Assembly: GCA_900547195.1 (NCBI GenBank)
Contig: URFQ01000003.1
Location: 1-64,000 of the forward strand
Direction: 5' to 3'
Source: an uncultured Butyricicoccus sp.
Lineage (GTDB): Bacteria > Bacillota > Clostridia > Oscillospirales > Butyricicoccaceae
Length of the DNA stretch: 64,000 nt
Numbering within the stretch: position 1 is the first letter of the stretch; each line of letters opens with the position of its first letter. The notes under the pieces are model-generated. The model ran no database searches and was not told the origin of the DNA. It saw only the letters and a list, made by a program, of their open reading frames with translations. Both the position numbers and the translations under genes were made by a program. Of this stretch, positions 8,351-16,566 are shown in pieces.

Positions 8351-10003
8351 ATGATTTGGACACTCGCAACTTTCATCGGCTTTACGATTTTGGTTGCTGT
8401 CATCTCCTATGTCAAAACCAAGGGCGATGACCAGTCAACAGCCGATGGATACTTCCTCGCCGGGCGCGGCCTCCCCGGCTTCGTTATCGCAGGCTCCCTG
8501 CTGCTGACGAACCTATCGGCAGAGCAGCTCGTCGGCACCAACGGCCAGACATGGAGCGTTGGCATGAGCCCGATGGCGTTTGAGATCGTAGCAGCCCCGT
8601 GTTGTATCGTTCTGGCGCTGTTTGCAGCGCCGCGCTATCTCAAGAGCGGCATCACCACCATTCCGCAACTGATCGGCCTGCGCTATGACCGCAGCACCAA
8701 GCTCTGGTTCTCGATTGCATACATTCTTCTGTACATCGTTGTCCAGATCCCGGTGATCCTGTACTCCGGCTCTCTCGTATTTGAGAACATCTTCGGCGTA
8801 TCCGCAATGCTCGGCATTACGAAGTTCCAGTCGGTCATTCTTCTTTGTGTTGTTATCAGCGTCATCGGTTCGATTTACGCAATTTTCGGCGGCCTGAAAG
8901 CGGTTGCGGTATCCGATACCGTAAACGGCATCGGCCTGCTGATCGGCGGCTTCATGATCCCGTTCTTCGCGCTCAACGTACTCGGCAACGTATCCGGCGG
9001 CAGCGGCATCCTCGACGGCATGAAGTACCTGATTGCAAACCACTCCGACATGCTCAACTCGATCGCTCCCGCGGACTCCCTGCCTCCTGCGGTTCCGTGG
9101 CCGACCGTATTCACCGGCCTGTTCTTCCTTGGCCTGCAATCCTGGTGCACCCACCAGTCCTTCATCCAGCGCGTCCTTGCAGCAGAAAACCTCAAGGAAG
9201 CGCAGAAAGGCGCCCTGTACTGCGCGTTCCTGAAGATCATCGGCTTTATGTATCTGGCTCTGCCGGGCGTGATCGCATTCGCACTGTTTGAAATCCAGGG
9301 CGATCAGGTTTCCATGATGGACGAAGCATACCCACAGCTCGTTACCCAAGTCATCCCGGCTCCGCTCATGGGCTTTTTCGCAGCCGTCATGCTCGGCGCG
9401 ATCCTGTCCTCCTTCAACTCGGTACTGAACTCGGTTGACACGATGTTCACCATGGATATTTATAAGGAGTTCATGAACAGGGACGCTTCCGAAGAGAAGC
9501 TGGTCAAGGTTGGCAAGAACGTCGGCATTGTTTTCGCCGTCCTCACCACCATTGTCGGCCCGCTGATTTACTTTTTCCCGGCCGGTCTCAAGACCTTCCT
9601 GGATTCGCTCGTCATGCTGATCGCGCTTCCGGTCCTGACGGCTGTTTTCGGCGGCTTCTTCTTCAGGTATTTGCCGAAGTATTCCGCAAAGGTCATTCTG
9701 ATTCTGCATGTGATTGCCTACGGTTCCTTCCTGCTCTTCCTGGGCGATGATTTCCATTACCTATATGCCGTGCTTGTTCTGCTGCCGCTCGAGCTGCTGC
9801 TCATGTGCTTCATGAACCGACGCAACAAGAACAAAAATCATGAGATCCAGGCATGGATCCAGGAGGATGCAGGCGCAGTCGACCTGACCCCCTGGAAGTA
9901 CAGATGGGTTGCAACCGCATTCATCATCATCTGCGTAATTGCCGTTTACGTTGCGTTCTCTCCCATCGGCATTGGCACATGGGGGTTTGCGCAGCCCTGG
10001 TAA
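8351..10003 (+). CDS. sodium:solute symporter (SSS/SLC5 family), probable sugar or organic solute uptake
   Basis: A 550-residue polytopic membrane protein with about 13 hydrophobic segments. Family features include GRGLPGFVIAGSLLLTNLSAEQ in the first two helices and GFFAAVMLGAILSSFNSVLN in the conserved core, followed by a cytoplasmic tail. The DDQSTADGYFLAGRGLP leader is typical of SglT-like symporters. The gene follows the YesMN-type sensory unit and has a TATACT -10 element at 8301-8306 but no good -35, which fits activator dependence. A strong ribosome site (AAAAGGGGTAAAAAA) precedes the ATG. The exact substrate cannot be read from the sequence. Confidence 0.9.
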   Translation: MIWTLATFIGFTILVAVISYVKTKGDDQSTADGYFLAGRGLPGFVIAGSLLLTNLSAEQLVGTNGQTWSVGMSPMAFEIVAAPCCIVLALFAAPRYLKSGITTIPQLIGLRYDRSTKLWFSIAYILLYIVVQIPVILYSGSLVFENIFGVSAMLGITKFQSVILLCVVISVIGSIYAIFGGLKAVAVSDTVNGIGLLIGGFMIPFFALNVLGNVSGGSGILDGMKYLIANHSDMLNSIAPADSLPPAVPWPTVFTGLFFLGLQSWCTHQSFIQRVLAAENLKEAQKGALYCAFLKIIGFMYLALPGVIAFALFEIQGDQVSMMDEAYPQLVTQVIPAPLMGFFAAVMLGAILSSFNSVLNSVDTMFTMDIYKEFMNRDASEEKLVKVGKNVGIVFAVLTTIVGPLIYFFPAGLKTFLDSLVMLIALPVLTAVFGGFFFRYLPKYSAKVILILHVIAYGSFLLFLGDDFHYLYAVLVLLPLELLLMCFMNRRNKNKNHEIQAWIQEDAGAVDLTPWKYRWVATAFIIICVIAVYVAFSPIGIGTWGFAQPW

Positions 10004-10051
10004 ACGATGGCAGTGTTACATTCCCAAGCTATCTGTTTTCTTTTTCCTTAT

Positions 10052-10090
10052 GCCGCCCCAGCCCTCCCAAGGCTGCGGCGGCAATTTTTT
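10052..10090 (+). terminator. intrinsic terminator after the symporter gene
   Basis: GCCGCCCCAGCC (10052-10063) pairs with GGCTGCGGCGGC (10071-10082) with a single mismatch, followed by a T-run at 10085-10090. It lies 49 nt past the symporter stop and just beyond the stop of the converging AraC gene. Confidence 0.8.
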
Positions 10091-10949
10091 ATGCCTCCCG
10101 GTTTGCGGGATGATATTGATGGTTTTTCCGAAACTCCTTTGGGGACATGCCAACGCGCTTGAGGAACAGATTGGTCAGGCTCCCGCCTGAGCCGTAGCCC
10201 ACTTCGTCGGCAATGTCGGCCACCGTCCGTGTCGTGCGTGCCAGCAGGATTTTGGCCTGCTCAATGCGGGTATTGATGACGTATTCCAGCGGCGAAAACC
10301 CGGTCTGCCGTTTGAAGCTGTGCGAAAAATAGCATGGGCTGAGGCGGGCGATGGCCGCCAGCTCCCCAAGCGTCAGCGGCTCGCCGTAATGGGAACGGAT
10401 ATGCTGAATGGCGTCGTCAATCGGGCGGCTTTCCATTTGCTCCTGTTTTGTCGGGGCAAGGAGCAACTCAAACATCCGGTAGATGCGCATCGAGCTTTCA
10501 AAGGCGCTTTCGATGCCGCCGCATTGGTAAAAGTCCACCATATCATAGATTGCCTTGTCGATCGCCGGGTTGTTTTCCCGCTGGATATGCCAGCCCTGCG
10601 TTTCCATGATCCGCCGGCAAAGCGCATGTGCATTGGAACCATCAAAATGCACATAGAGGAATTCCAACCCATCTTCGGCCTGATAATAGTGTGGTTCCGA
10701 ACAGTCCAGCAGCAGGACATCCCCATGCTGCGCCCGGCGCAGCTCGCCGCGGTATTCCACCCGGAACACCCCCTGCCGCACATAGGCCAGCAGCAGCGGC
10801 GGATACGATGGGCGGCGGATAAAATAGTTGCTGTTGCAGTAGTAGTGGCCACACCAGGTCGGATAAAAATACAGCTCCTGCGCAATGTCCGACGGCGTGA
10901 AGGAAAAGCAGATGGACTGCGGCAGAATCCCAGGATCAACCGGCTTCAT
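10089..10949 (-). CDS. AraC family transcriptional regulator
   Basis: 286 residues with an N-terminal beta-barrel sensing domain (YRGELRRAQHGDVLLLDCSEPHYYQ) and a C-terminal double helix-turn-helix (LTLGELAAIARLSPCYFSHSF, then TVADIADEVGYGSGGSLTNLF). In the second helix-turn-helix, G-GSGGSLTN replaces the usual S-QSYFSR pattern, which may alter DNA recognition. It is transcribed away from the Gfo/Idh and isomerase pair, sharing a 221-nt intergenic region, so it is the obvious candidate regulator of that pair. GGGAGGGG precedes the start. Confidence 0.9.
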   Translation of the reverse strand: MKPVDPGILPQSICFSFTPSDIAQELYFYPTWCGHYYCNSNYFIRRPSYPPLLLAYVRQGVFRVEYRGELRRAQHGDVLLLDCSEPHYYQAEDGLEFLYVHFDGSNAHALCRRIMETQGWHIQRENNPAIDKAIYDMVDFYQCGGIESAFESSMRIYRMFELLLAPTKQEQMESRPIDDAIQHIRSHYGEPLTLGELAAIARLSPCYFSHSFKRQTGFSPLEYVINTRIEQAKILLARTTRTVADIADEVGYGSGGSLTNLFLKRVGMSPKEFRKNHQYHPANREA

Positions 10950-11024
10950 AAAACCCCTCCCATTTCATATTTTAGCGTCAAAATACAAAAGCAAAATCGA
11001 TGCAGTTTATGACAAACGGAAATA

Positions 11025-11053
11025 TTTACTCTCAAATAATAATAGCATATAAT
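11025..11053 (+). promoter_or_regulatory. promoter for the Gfo/Idh dehydrogenase and isomerase genes
   Basis: TTTACT (11025-11030) and TATAAT (11048-11053) with a 17-nt spacer, in an AT-rich stretch between the divergent AraC gene and the dehydrogenase. It would give a leader of roughly 110 nt before the ATG at 11171. Confidence 0.5.
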
Positions 11054-11170
11054 AAAGGCACAGAAAAGGAAATACGCAAAATATTAAAGTATTTTTTCAT
11101 TTCTATTTCTTTTTCCTCCGCCTATGCTCCCATTTATAAAAAGCAAAACAAAATAAGAAGAAAGAGTGTG

Positions 11171-12355
11171 ATGACAATGTTAATCGGAGAAAAGAAAATT
11201 GCAAGGCCGTTCCGCTGGGGAATCGTCGGCGGCGGCCGCACCAGCGGCGTCGGTTACAAGCACCGTCTTGGCGCGATGCGCGACAACACCTCCTTTGTCC
11301 TCAAAGCCGCGGCGTTCGATCTGGATTATGAGCGCTGCGTGGACTTCGGCAAGGCGCTGTGCATGGACGAAGACCGCCTGTATCCGGACTACAAGGCCAT
11401 GTTCGAAGCCGAGGCCAAGCGGGAGGACGGCATCGAAGCGGTTGATATCGCGACCCCGAACTTCCAGCATTTCGAGGTCTGCAAGGCGGCGCTCGAAGCC
11501 GGCCTGCATGTCATCTGCGAGAAGCCGTTGTTCTTCGAAGTGGAGCAGGGCCTGGAAATCAAAAAGCTGGCCGAGGAAAAGGGCAAGCTGGTCTGCGTGA
11601 CCTATGGCTTCTCCGGCTTTGACCTGCTCAGCCAGATGCGCCACATGATCCTGAACGGCGACATCGGTGAAGTGACCATGGTGGATCTGCGCTACGCGCA
11701 CGGTTTTGGCTGCGACCCGACCGGCGACACCCAGGCCGAGGGCCAGAAGTGGCGCGTGAACCCGGCCAAAGTCGGCCCGTCCTTTGTGCTGGGCGACCTG
11801 TCCACCCATACTTTCTACATCTCCGAACTGGTTTGCCCACAGCTGAAGCTCAAGCAGGTGCTGTGCGACCGCCAGAGCTTTATCAAGTCCCGCGCGCCGC
11901 TGGAGGACAATGCTTACGTCCTAATGCGCTATGAAAATGGCGCGGTCGGCCGTATGTGGGCGTCGGCCGTCAATGCGGGCGACATGAGCAGCCAGCATGT
12001 CCGCATCGTGGGCACGAAGGCGTCCCTTGAGTGGAACGACATGCATCCGGACGAACTTCAGTATCAGGTACAGGGGCAGCCGATCCAGACGCTGGTGCGC
12101 GGCGTGGATTACCTGTGCGACGAGGCGCTGGAGTACGAGCGTCTGGGCGCACTGCACTATACCGGCCTGATTGAGTCGTGGACCAATCTGTATAACCGCT
12201 TTGCGGTCGCCATGGACGCGAAGGACCGCGGCGATGAGGAGACCCTCAAGAATCTCGTTTACCCCGACCTTGAGCACGGTATCGACGGCATCCGCTGGGT
12301 GACCAAGTGCGTCGAGTCCGCCGATAAGGGCGCGGTCTGGGTGGATTTTAAATAA
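11171..12355 (+). CDS. Gfo/Idh/MocA family NAD(P)-dependent oxidoreductase
   Basis: Start placed at ATG 11171 (394 residues). The upstream in-frame ATG at 11000 would add an AT-rich, unfamily-like tail and overlaps the promoter. A dinucleotide-binding fold opens the protein (RWGIVGGGRTSGVGYKHR), followed by the family's conserved EKP motif (HVICEKPLFFEVEQG). The C-terminal part has the substrate domain (GPSFVLGDLSTHTFYI). Family knowledge: these enzymes oxidise or reduce sugars, inositols and their derivatives. The gene is followed 83 nt later by a sugar isomerase gene, and the pair probably catalyses consecutive steps. A GC-rich hairpin lies between them. Confidence 0.88.
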   Translation: MTMLIGEKKIARPFRWGIVGGGRTSGVGYKHRLGAMRDNTSFVLKAAAFDLDYERCVDFGKALCMDEDRLYPDYKAMFEAEAKREDGIEAVDIATPNFQHFEVCKAALEAGLHVICEKPLFFEVEQGLEIKKLAEEKGKLVCVTYGFSGFDLLSQMRHMILNGDIGEVTMVDLRYAHGFGCDPTGDTQAEGQKWRVNPAKVGPSFVLGDLSTHTFYISELVCPQLKLKQVLCDRQSFIKSRAPLEDNAYVLMRYENGAVGRMWASAVNAGDMSSQHVRIVGTKASLEWNDMHPDELQYQVQGQPIQTLVRGVDYLCDEALEYERLGALHYTGLIESWTNLYNRFAVAMDAKDRGDEETLKNLVYPDLEHGIDGIRWVTKCVESADKGAVWVDFK

Positions 12356-12377
12356 TCCCGCACATACCTGTTTCTCT

Positions 12378-12409
12378 CCCCGGCGCCCCGCACATCCCGG
12401 AGCGCCGGG
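12378..12409 (+). other. GC-rich hairpin between dehydrogenase and isomerase genes
   Basis: CCCGGCGC at 12378-12385 pairs with GCGCCGGG at 12402-12409. It lacks a T-run, so it is more likely an mRNA processing or stability element than a terminator. Confidence 0.45.
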
Positions 12410-12438
12410 AGCATTTCAAATCAAAGGGAGGATTTTCT

Positions 12439-13377
12439 ATGCAACTTGCAATTTGTACCGATGTATTCGCCGGCCTGTCCTACCCGGACATGCTCGACAA
12501 AGTCAAGTCCCTGGGTCTGGACGCGGTCGAGATGACCGCGGGCGGCTGGGGCGCGCGCAAACATGTAAACACCGCAGAACTGCTTGCCGACGAAGGCAAG
12601 CGCAAAGCGTTCCTCGCCCAACTTGAGAGCCGCGGCATGCGCATTTCGGCGCTCAACACCTCCTGCAACCCAACCTGGCCTTCCGAGACCGGCAGGGAAT
12701 ATGCAAAAAGTATGTACGACTGCGCGACCCTCGCCGGTCTGTTGGGCGTAAAAAAGCTGGTCGCCATGGCCGGCCTGCCTGCCGGCGCGCCGGGCGATAC
12801 CACTCCGAACTGGATCACTTCCACGGTTTCCTGGCCGGACTTCATGGCGCCCGCTTACGAATACCAGTGGGAAGTCACGATTGCATTCTGGAAGGAGTTT
12901 GTCCAGCATTGCAAAAAATGCGGCGTAGAGCAAATCGCCATTGAGGAGTTTCCGGGCACCATGGTCTGGAGCGCTTCCACGCTCAAAAAGCTGCGCGACG
13001 CGGTCGATCCCATGATTGGCATCAACCTGGATCCTTCCCACATGATGGTGCTGGGCGCAGACCCGATTGCGGCGGCGCGCGCCCTGAAGGGCTGCATCTA
13101 CCACGTACACGGCAAGGATGCGCGCATAGAACGCGGCCTGTCTGACGTGGACGGCATTCTGGAACCCCGCCCGGTGACCGACAGCGCCGAGCGCGTCTGG
13201 AACTATGTCGCCGTTGGCTGCGGCAAGGATTTGCAGTGGTGGAAGGAGTTCTTCTCGGTGGTTCACATGATGGGCTACGACGGCGATGTATCGCTCGAGA
13301 TGGAAGACCTGACCATGACCGTGGAGGCAGGTGTGAACACCTCCATCGACGCGCTGCGTCAGACCATCAGCCGGTAA
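12439..13377 (+). CDS. sugar phosphate isomerase/epimerase (AP endonuclease 2-type TIM barrel)
   Basis: 312 residues; a strong ribosome site (AAAGGGAGGATTTTCT) sets the start. The fold is recognisable from LGLDAVEMTAGGWG, an acidic metal ligand in IEEFPG, INLDPSHMMVLG, and YHVHGKDARI. The last is the His/Asp metal-binding strand typical of the IolE/xylose-isomerase-like superfamily. Closely similar motifs (NFDPSHL, YHVHAKDVRI) occur in the protein at 21670-22635, so these two are paralogs. Expected role: isomerisation or epimerisation of a keto-sugar or inositol derivative made by the preceding dehydrogenase. The substrate is unknown. Confidence 0.87.
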   Translation: MQLAICTDVFAGLSYPDMLDKVKSLGLDAVEMTAGGWGARKHVNTAELLADEGKRKAFLAQLESRGMRISALNTSCNPTWPSETGREYAKSMYDCATLAGLLGVKKLVAMAGLPAGAPGDTTPNWITSTVSWPDFMAPAYEYQWEVTIAFWKEFVQHCKKCGVEQIAIEEFPGTMVWSASTLKKLRDAVDPMIGINLDPSHMMVLGADPIAAARALKGCIYHVHGKDARIERGLSDVDGILEPRPVTDSAERVWNYVAVGCGKDLQWWKEFFSVVHMMGYDGDVSLEMEDLTMTVEAGVNTSIDALRQTISR

Positions 13378-13467
13378 CAGACATTCCCCTGGGAATTTTT
13401 CTAAAAATTTTTGGAGAATCTGACGGCTGGCAACCGCCCGCATTCTTTCTGAAATGGTAACTTTTGA

Positions 13468-13508
13468 GCGGCAAAGGCGTCCTTTGGAATGTCTTTGCCG
13501 CTTTGTAT
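13468..13508 (+). terminator. probable terminator after the isomerase gene
   Basis: GCGGCAAAG (13468-13476) pairs perfectly with CTTTGCCGC (13493-13501), followed by TTTGTATCCTT. The T-run is weak but the position, about 90 nt past the isomerase stop, is right. Confidence 0.55.
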
Positions 13509-13601
13509 CCTTCTCTAAAAGGATTGAGTCGAAATGTTAAAATTATTTAGGCGCACACGCCCCTAATACCGGATAATCGCTCCCCTCACAATAGCACACA
13601 C

Positions 13602-13937
13602 CAAGCAGGAAATCTGAAAACAGGTATTGACCTTATTTTCGAGGAGCAGCCCTACCTTGCCAATGTTTATCCCGGTAATACAAGGCGTATCGGCATCGTG
13701 TTTACGGTGCGGGATATGGAAATTGAGTATTCCAGCCTTGGCGTCAATCCGATTTTCCGTGAGACATACAGGATTGGGAGTGGTATAATAAGGACAAAGG
13801 GCTTTTTCATTACAGATGCCTGTATCGGCTGCGGAAAATGTGCAGCCGCCTGCCCGCAAAGGGCAATCGATGCGGGAAAGCCCAGCTTCATTCATCAGGA
13901 GCATTGCCTGCATTGTGGTAACTGCTTTGAAATATGA
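13602..13937 (+). pseudogene. truncated 4Fe-4S ferredoxin-containing protein (pyridoxamine-oxidase/ferredoxin type)
   Basis: An open frame with no proper start carries a FEEQPYLANVYPG segment and then a ferredoxin domain: CIGCGKCAAACP (first cluster motif) and CLHCGNCFEI, where the frame stops. The second motif should continue into Cys-Pro, so the second cluster is cut short. The N-terminal part of the gene is also missing. It resembles the C-terminal half of flavin/PPOX-class proteins fused to a ferredoxin. The reading frame ends exactly where similarity to a sirtuin C-terminus begins, which points to a deletion that joined two genes. Confidence 0.6.
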
Positions 13938-14217
13938 AGGATGGCACAGGGCAGCGGAACGCTACAAATTGTTTTTAAAACGGCATGAGGGGCTGCATAT
14001 CCTGTTTTTAGAGCTTGGCGTTGGCTACAATACCCCGGCCATCATCAAATACCCGTTCTGGCAAATGACGGCGGGAAACCCCAAAGCAGCTTACTGCTGC
14101 ATCAATTACGGCGAAGCTGCCTGCCCGGGAGAAATTCAAAAGCAGTCGATTTGCATTGAGGCGGATATCGGGGAAACATTACACCGGCTGCTCGCGAACA
14201 AATCAGCGGCGAGCTAA
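13938..14217 (+). pseudogene. C-terminal remnant of a macrodomain-linked sirtuin (SirTM class, SIR2 family)
   Basis: About 90 residues in frame with 13938-14217, ending in TAA. Recognisable parts are RYKLFLKRHEG, ILFLELGVGYNTPAIIKYP and FWQMTAGNPKAAY. They match the conserved C-terminal end of SIR2-family NAD-dependent proteins, where the LGVG.NTP segment helps bind NAD. The NAD-binding N-terminus and the catalytic histidine region are absent, so no activity is expected. The identification is strengthened by the macrodomain gene downstream: SirTM proteins are ADP-ribosyltransferases encoded with such macrodomains in Firmicutes and fungi. The fragment directly abuts the ferredoxin remnant. Confidence 0.65.
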
Positions 14218-14238
14218 ACGGAAAAGAGGTGTGGGCCT

Positions 14239-15174
14239 ATGATAATTCAAACGGGAATGCGGACAGACATTCCGGCATTTTATTCCGAATGGTTGATCAA
14301 CCGGCTGAAAGCCGGTTTTGTCTGTGTAAGAAATCCCTATGACCCAAGCTCCGTCACCCGGTACAGCTTGTCTCCAAAGGTGGTGGATCTGATTGGCTTC
14401 TGCACCAAAAACCCGGCTCCAATGCTGCCGCACATGGATTTACTCAAAGCTTATGGGCAATATTGGTTTGTTACCATCACGCCCTACGGCAGGGAGATTG
14501 AGCCGAATGTGCCGGATAAAAAAACTGTTATGGAGGATTTTAAGCGGTTATCCAACCTTGTCGGCGTGTGTTCTATCGGCTGGCGTTATGACCCGATTTT
14601 CATCTCTGAGGCTTATCCCGTCGAGCGGCACATTGCCGATTTTGAGCGGATGGCCGCAAATCTCTCCGGCTATACGAAAACCTGTGTCATCAGCTTTATT
14701 GACCTTTACAAAAAGGTGGAGCGGAACTTTCCGCAGGCGCGGGCAGTCCGTCCGGCAGAACGGATACAAATTGGTAAAGCCTTTTCCGAAATTGGGGACG
14801 GATTTGGGCTTACAATAAAAGCATGCGCCGAAGGGAACGATCTGGCTCCTTACGGTGTGGACTGCAACGGCTGCATGACGATTAAAACATTTGAGGATGC
14901 CCTGCACTGCCGATTGGATGCGCCGAAGCGAAAATCCCCCAGAAATGAATGCGCCTGTTTTCTGGGAAATGACATTGGCGCCTACGATACATGCGGGCAT
15001 TTGTGTCGATATTGCTATGCGAACACCAATGCGGAGACTGTACGCCGGAATATGTGCCGGCACGACCCGGCCTCCCCGTTTCTGCTTGGCAAAAGCGAAC
15101 CGGGCGACCGAATACACGAAGCGAAGCAGGAAAGCTGGATTGACCGGCAGCTGAATTTATTTGGAGCATATTAA
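14239..15174 (+). CDS. DUF1848 protein with radical-SAM-like cysteine motif
   Basis: 311 residues, apparently intact, with ribosome site AAAAGAGGTG before the ATG. The sequence matches the DUF1848 family: IIQTGMRTDIPAFYSEWL at the start, AYGQYWFVTITPYG, and near the C-terminus DTCGHLCRYCYAN. There Cys252, Cys256 and Cys259 form a Cys-x3-Cys-x2-Cys spacing like the 4Fe-4S site of radical SAM enzymes. Two further cysteines sit just before (ECACF). The family function is not established; an iron-sulfur, possibly radical-SAM, enzyme is an inference. It is placed between the sirtuin remnant and the macrodomain gene and ends one base before the latter's ATG. Confidence 0.8.
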   Translation: MIIQTGMRTDIPAFYSEWLINRLKAGFVCVRNPYDPSSVTRYSLSPKVVDLIGFCTKNPAPMLPHMDLLKAYGQYWFVTITPYGREIEPNVPDKKTVMEDFKRLSNLVGVCSIGWRYDPIFISEAYPVERHIADFERMAANLSGYTKTCVISFIDLYKKVERNFPQARAVRPAERIQIGKAFSEIGDGFGLTIKACAEGNDLAPYGVDCNGCMTIKTFEDALHCRLDAPKRKSPRNECACFLGNDIGAYDTCGHLCRYCYANTNAETVRRNMCRHDPASPFLLGKSEPGDRIHEAKQESWIDRQLNLFGAY

Positions 15175-15175
15175 A

Positions 15176-15964
15176 ATGGATAGATTCGAAAAAATACGAA
15201 AGTTGAACGAGCTGCTTTTGCAGGATATGCCAGAATACCGTGAACAGGCGGCGGCATTTCCCATGGAGCGTACCGCCCAAAGACGGTTGCTGCGCAGCCT
15301 GATGAATGTTCGCCCGCCGAAACCTCTGAGCCCGGAATATTTGGCTTTACAGGACAGCCTGCTCTCAGAAGAGCGCGATGAAAAAGACATTGTCGATGTA
15401 AAATCGCTCCCGGCCTGTGCAAAAGACCCACGGCTGCTTTTGTGGCAGGGCGACATTACCCGCCTGAATGCAGATGCCATTGTGAACGCGGCAAACAGCG
15501 CAATGCTGGGCTGCTTCCGCCCCTGTCACGGCTGCATTGACAACGCCATTCACTCCGCCGCCGGTTCTCAGTTGCGGGAGGAATGCAGCCAGCTGATGAT
15601 GGCACAGGGCCATGAAGAACCGGCCGGAAAAGCAAAGGTAACTTCGGCGTATAATCTTCCGTGTAAATTTGTCATTCACACAGTGGGGCCTGTCGTATCC
15701 AGACGGCTTACCCCAAAGCATGAACGGCAGCTTTCCGGCTGTTACCTCTCCTGCTTGGAGCTTGCCAATCAAATGGGTCTGGAAAGTATCGCGTTCTGCT
15801 GTATATCTACCGGGGAATTTCATTTTCCAAATGCACGGGCAGCGGAAATTGCCATTGCCACGGTGTTGGAATTTCTTTCACATCCTACTTCCCTGAAAGG
15901 TATTGTGTTCAATGTGTTTCAGGATTCGGACTTAAGAATCTATCAAAAGCTTCTTGCTTTATAA
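15176..15964 (+). CDS. protein-ADP-ribose hydrolase, zinc-type macrodomain
   Basis: Start set at ATG 15176 (262 residues), one base after the DUF1848 stop, with GGAG about ten bases upstream. An N-terminal helical region of about 85 residues precedes the macrodomain, which begins LLLWQGDITRLNADAIVNAANS. It contains GCFRPCHGCIDNAIH near residues 112-126, whose Cys/His/Cys set is the zinc site of the SirTM-associated macrodomains. IAFCCISTGEFHFPN later supplies the ADP-ribose loop. Family knowledge: these enzymes remove ADP-ribose placed on a lipoyl-carrier protein by SirTM. Here the SirTM partner is broken and no GcvH-like or LplA-like gene is nearby, so the hydrolase is orphaned. Confidence 0.9.
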   Translation: MDRFEKIRKLNELLLQDMPEYREQAAAFPMERTAQRRLLRSLMNVRPPKPLSPEYLALQDSLLSEERDEKDIVDVKSLPACAKDPRLLLWQGDITRLNADAIVNAANSAMLGCFRPCHGCIDNAIHSAAGSQLREECSQLMMAQGHEEPAGKAKVTSAYNLPCKFVIHTVGPVVSRRLTPKHERQLSGCYLSCLELANQMGLESIAFCCISTGEFHFPNARAAEIAIATVLEFLSHPTSLKGIVFNVFQDSDLRIYQKLLAL

Positions 15965-16146
15965 TAACAAAATACGTTGTTGCCTTATCTGTATTCCTTA
16001 AAAACGTTTGGCGCAAAATTGTTTTTCGATATAGGTTGAAAAATGCCTGCTTTATCAAGCAAGCCCTGTCAAATTCTATCCCTGGAAAAGGCTTTCACCT
16101 CCTGCCTTCCTACAGCATAGTCTGCCTGTGAAGGAGGCGATGAAGC

Positions 16147-16566
16147 ATGAAGAAAAGCACGTCGCTCGCCGTCATCGGCGGTGACATGCGGCAGGCGTTC
16201 CTGGCGCAGCTTTTATGCGCAGACGGACACCGGGTTACCGTCTCCGCACTAGACCGGCACAAATTTGACAGCAGCGTCCACCGCGCGACCGCGCCAAATT
16301 TCGGCGTGGATGCGGACGTACAGGCAGTCATCCTCCCAATGCCCGCCGAACGGGACGAAGGGCTGCTCAACGCGCCGCTCTCTAATACATCCTATCACAT
16401 TCAAACCATTTTAGACGCCATTCCGCCCAAGATGCTGGTGCTGGCCGGCGCCGCATCCGATGCAGTGCGCGCGCATGCAGCACAGAACAGCCTGCGTCTG
16501 ATCGATTACCTGACACGCGAAGAACTTGCCATCCGCAACGCGGTACCTGCCGCGTTAGCGATATAG
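16147..16566 (+). pseudogene. dpaA: truncated dipicolinate synthase subunit A (N-terminal domain only)
   Basis: 139 residues beginning LAVIGGDMRQAFLAQLL, with the characteristic ILPMPAERDEGLLNAPLSN and YLTREELAIRNAVP segments of the DpaA/SpoVFA N-terminal domain. Intact family members are close to 290-300 residues and continue with an NAD-binding domain; here the frame ends shortly after RNAVPAA. The missing C-terminal domain is not found downstream. The start is sound (AAGGAGG at 16131-16137). DpaA with DpaB makes the spore core solute dipicolinate, so this fragment implies spore-forming ancestry. An intact copy elsewhere cannot be excluded. A separately functional single-domain protein is possible but unlikely. 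Confidence 0.75.

Noticed and set aside
6805..8403. 532-codon minus-strand frame opposite the response regulator gene
   Set aside because: Antisense shadow caused by the high GC content; the plus-strand protein has intact receiver and AraC domains.
15965..16146. Sporulation-type promoter before the dpaA fragment
   Set aside because: A CATAGTCT element near 16117 vaguely recalls a sigma-K -10 box, but no partner -35 sequence is evident.
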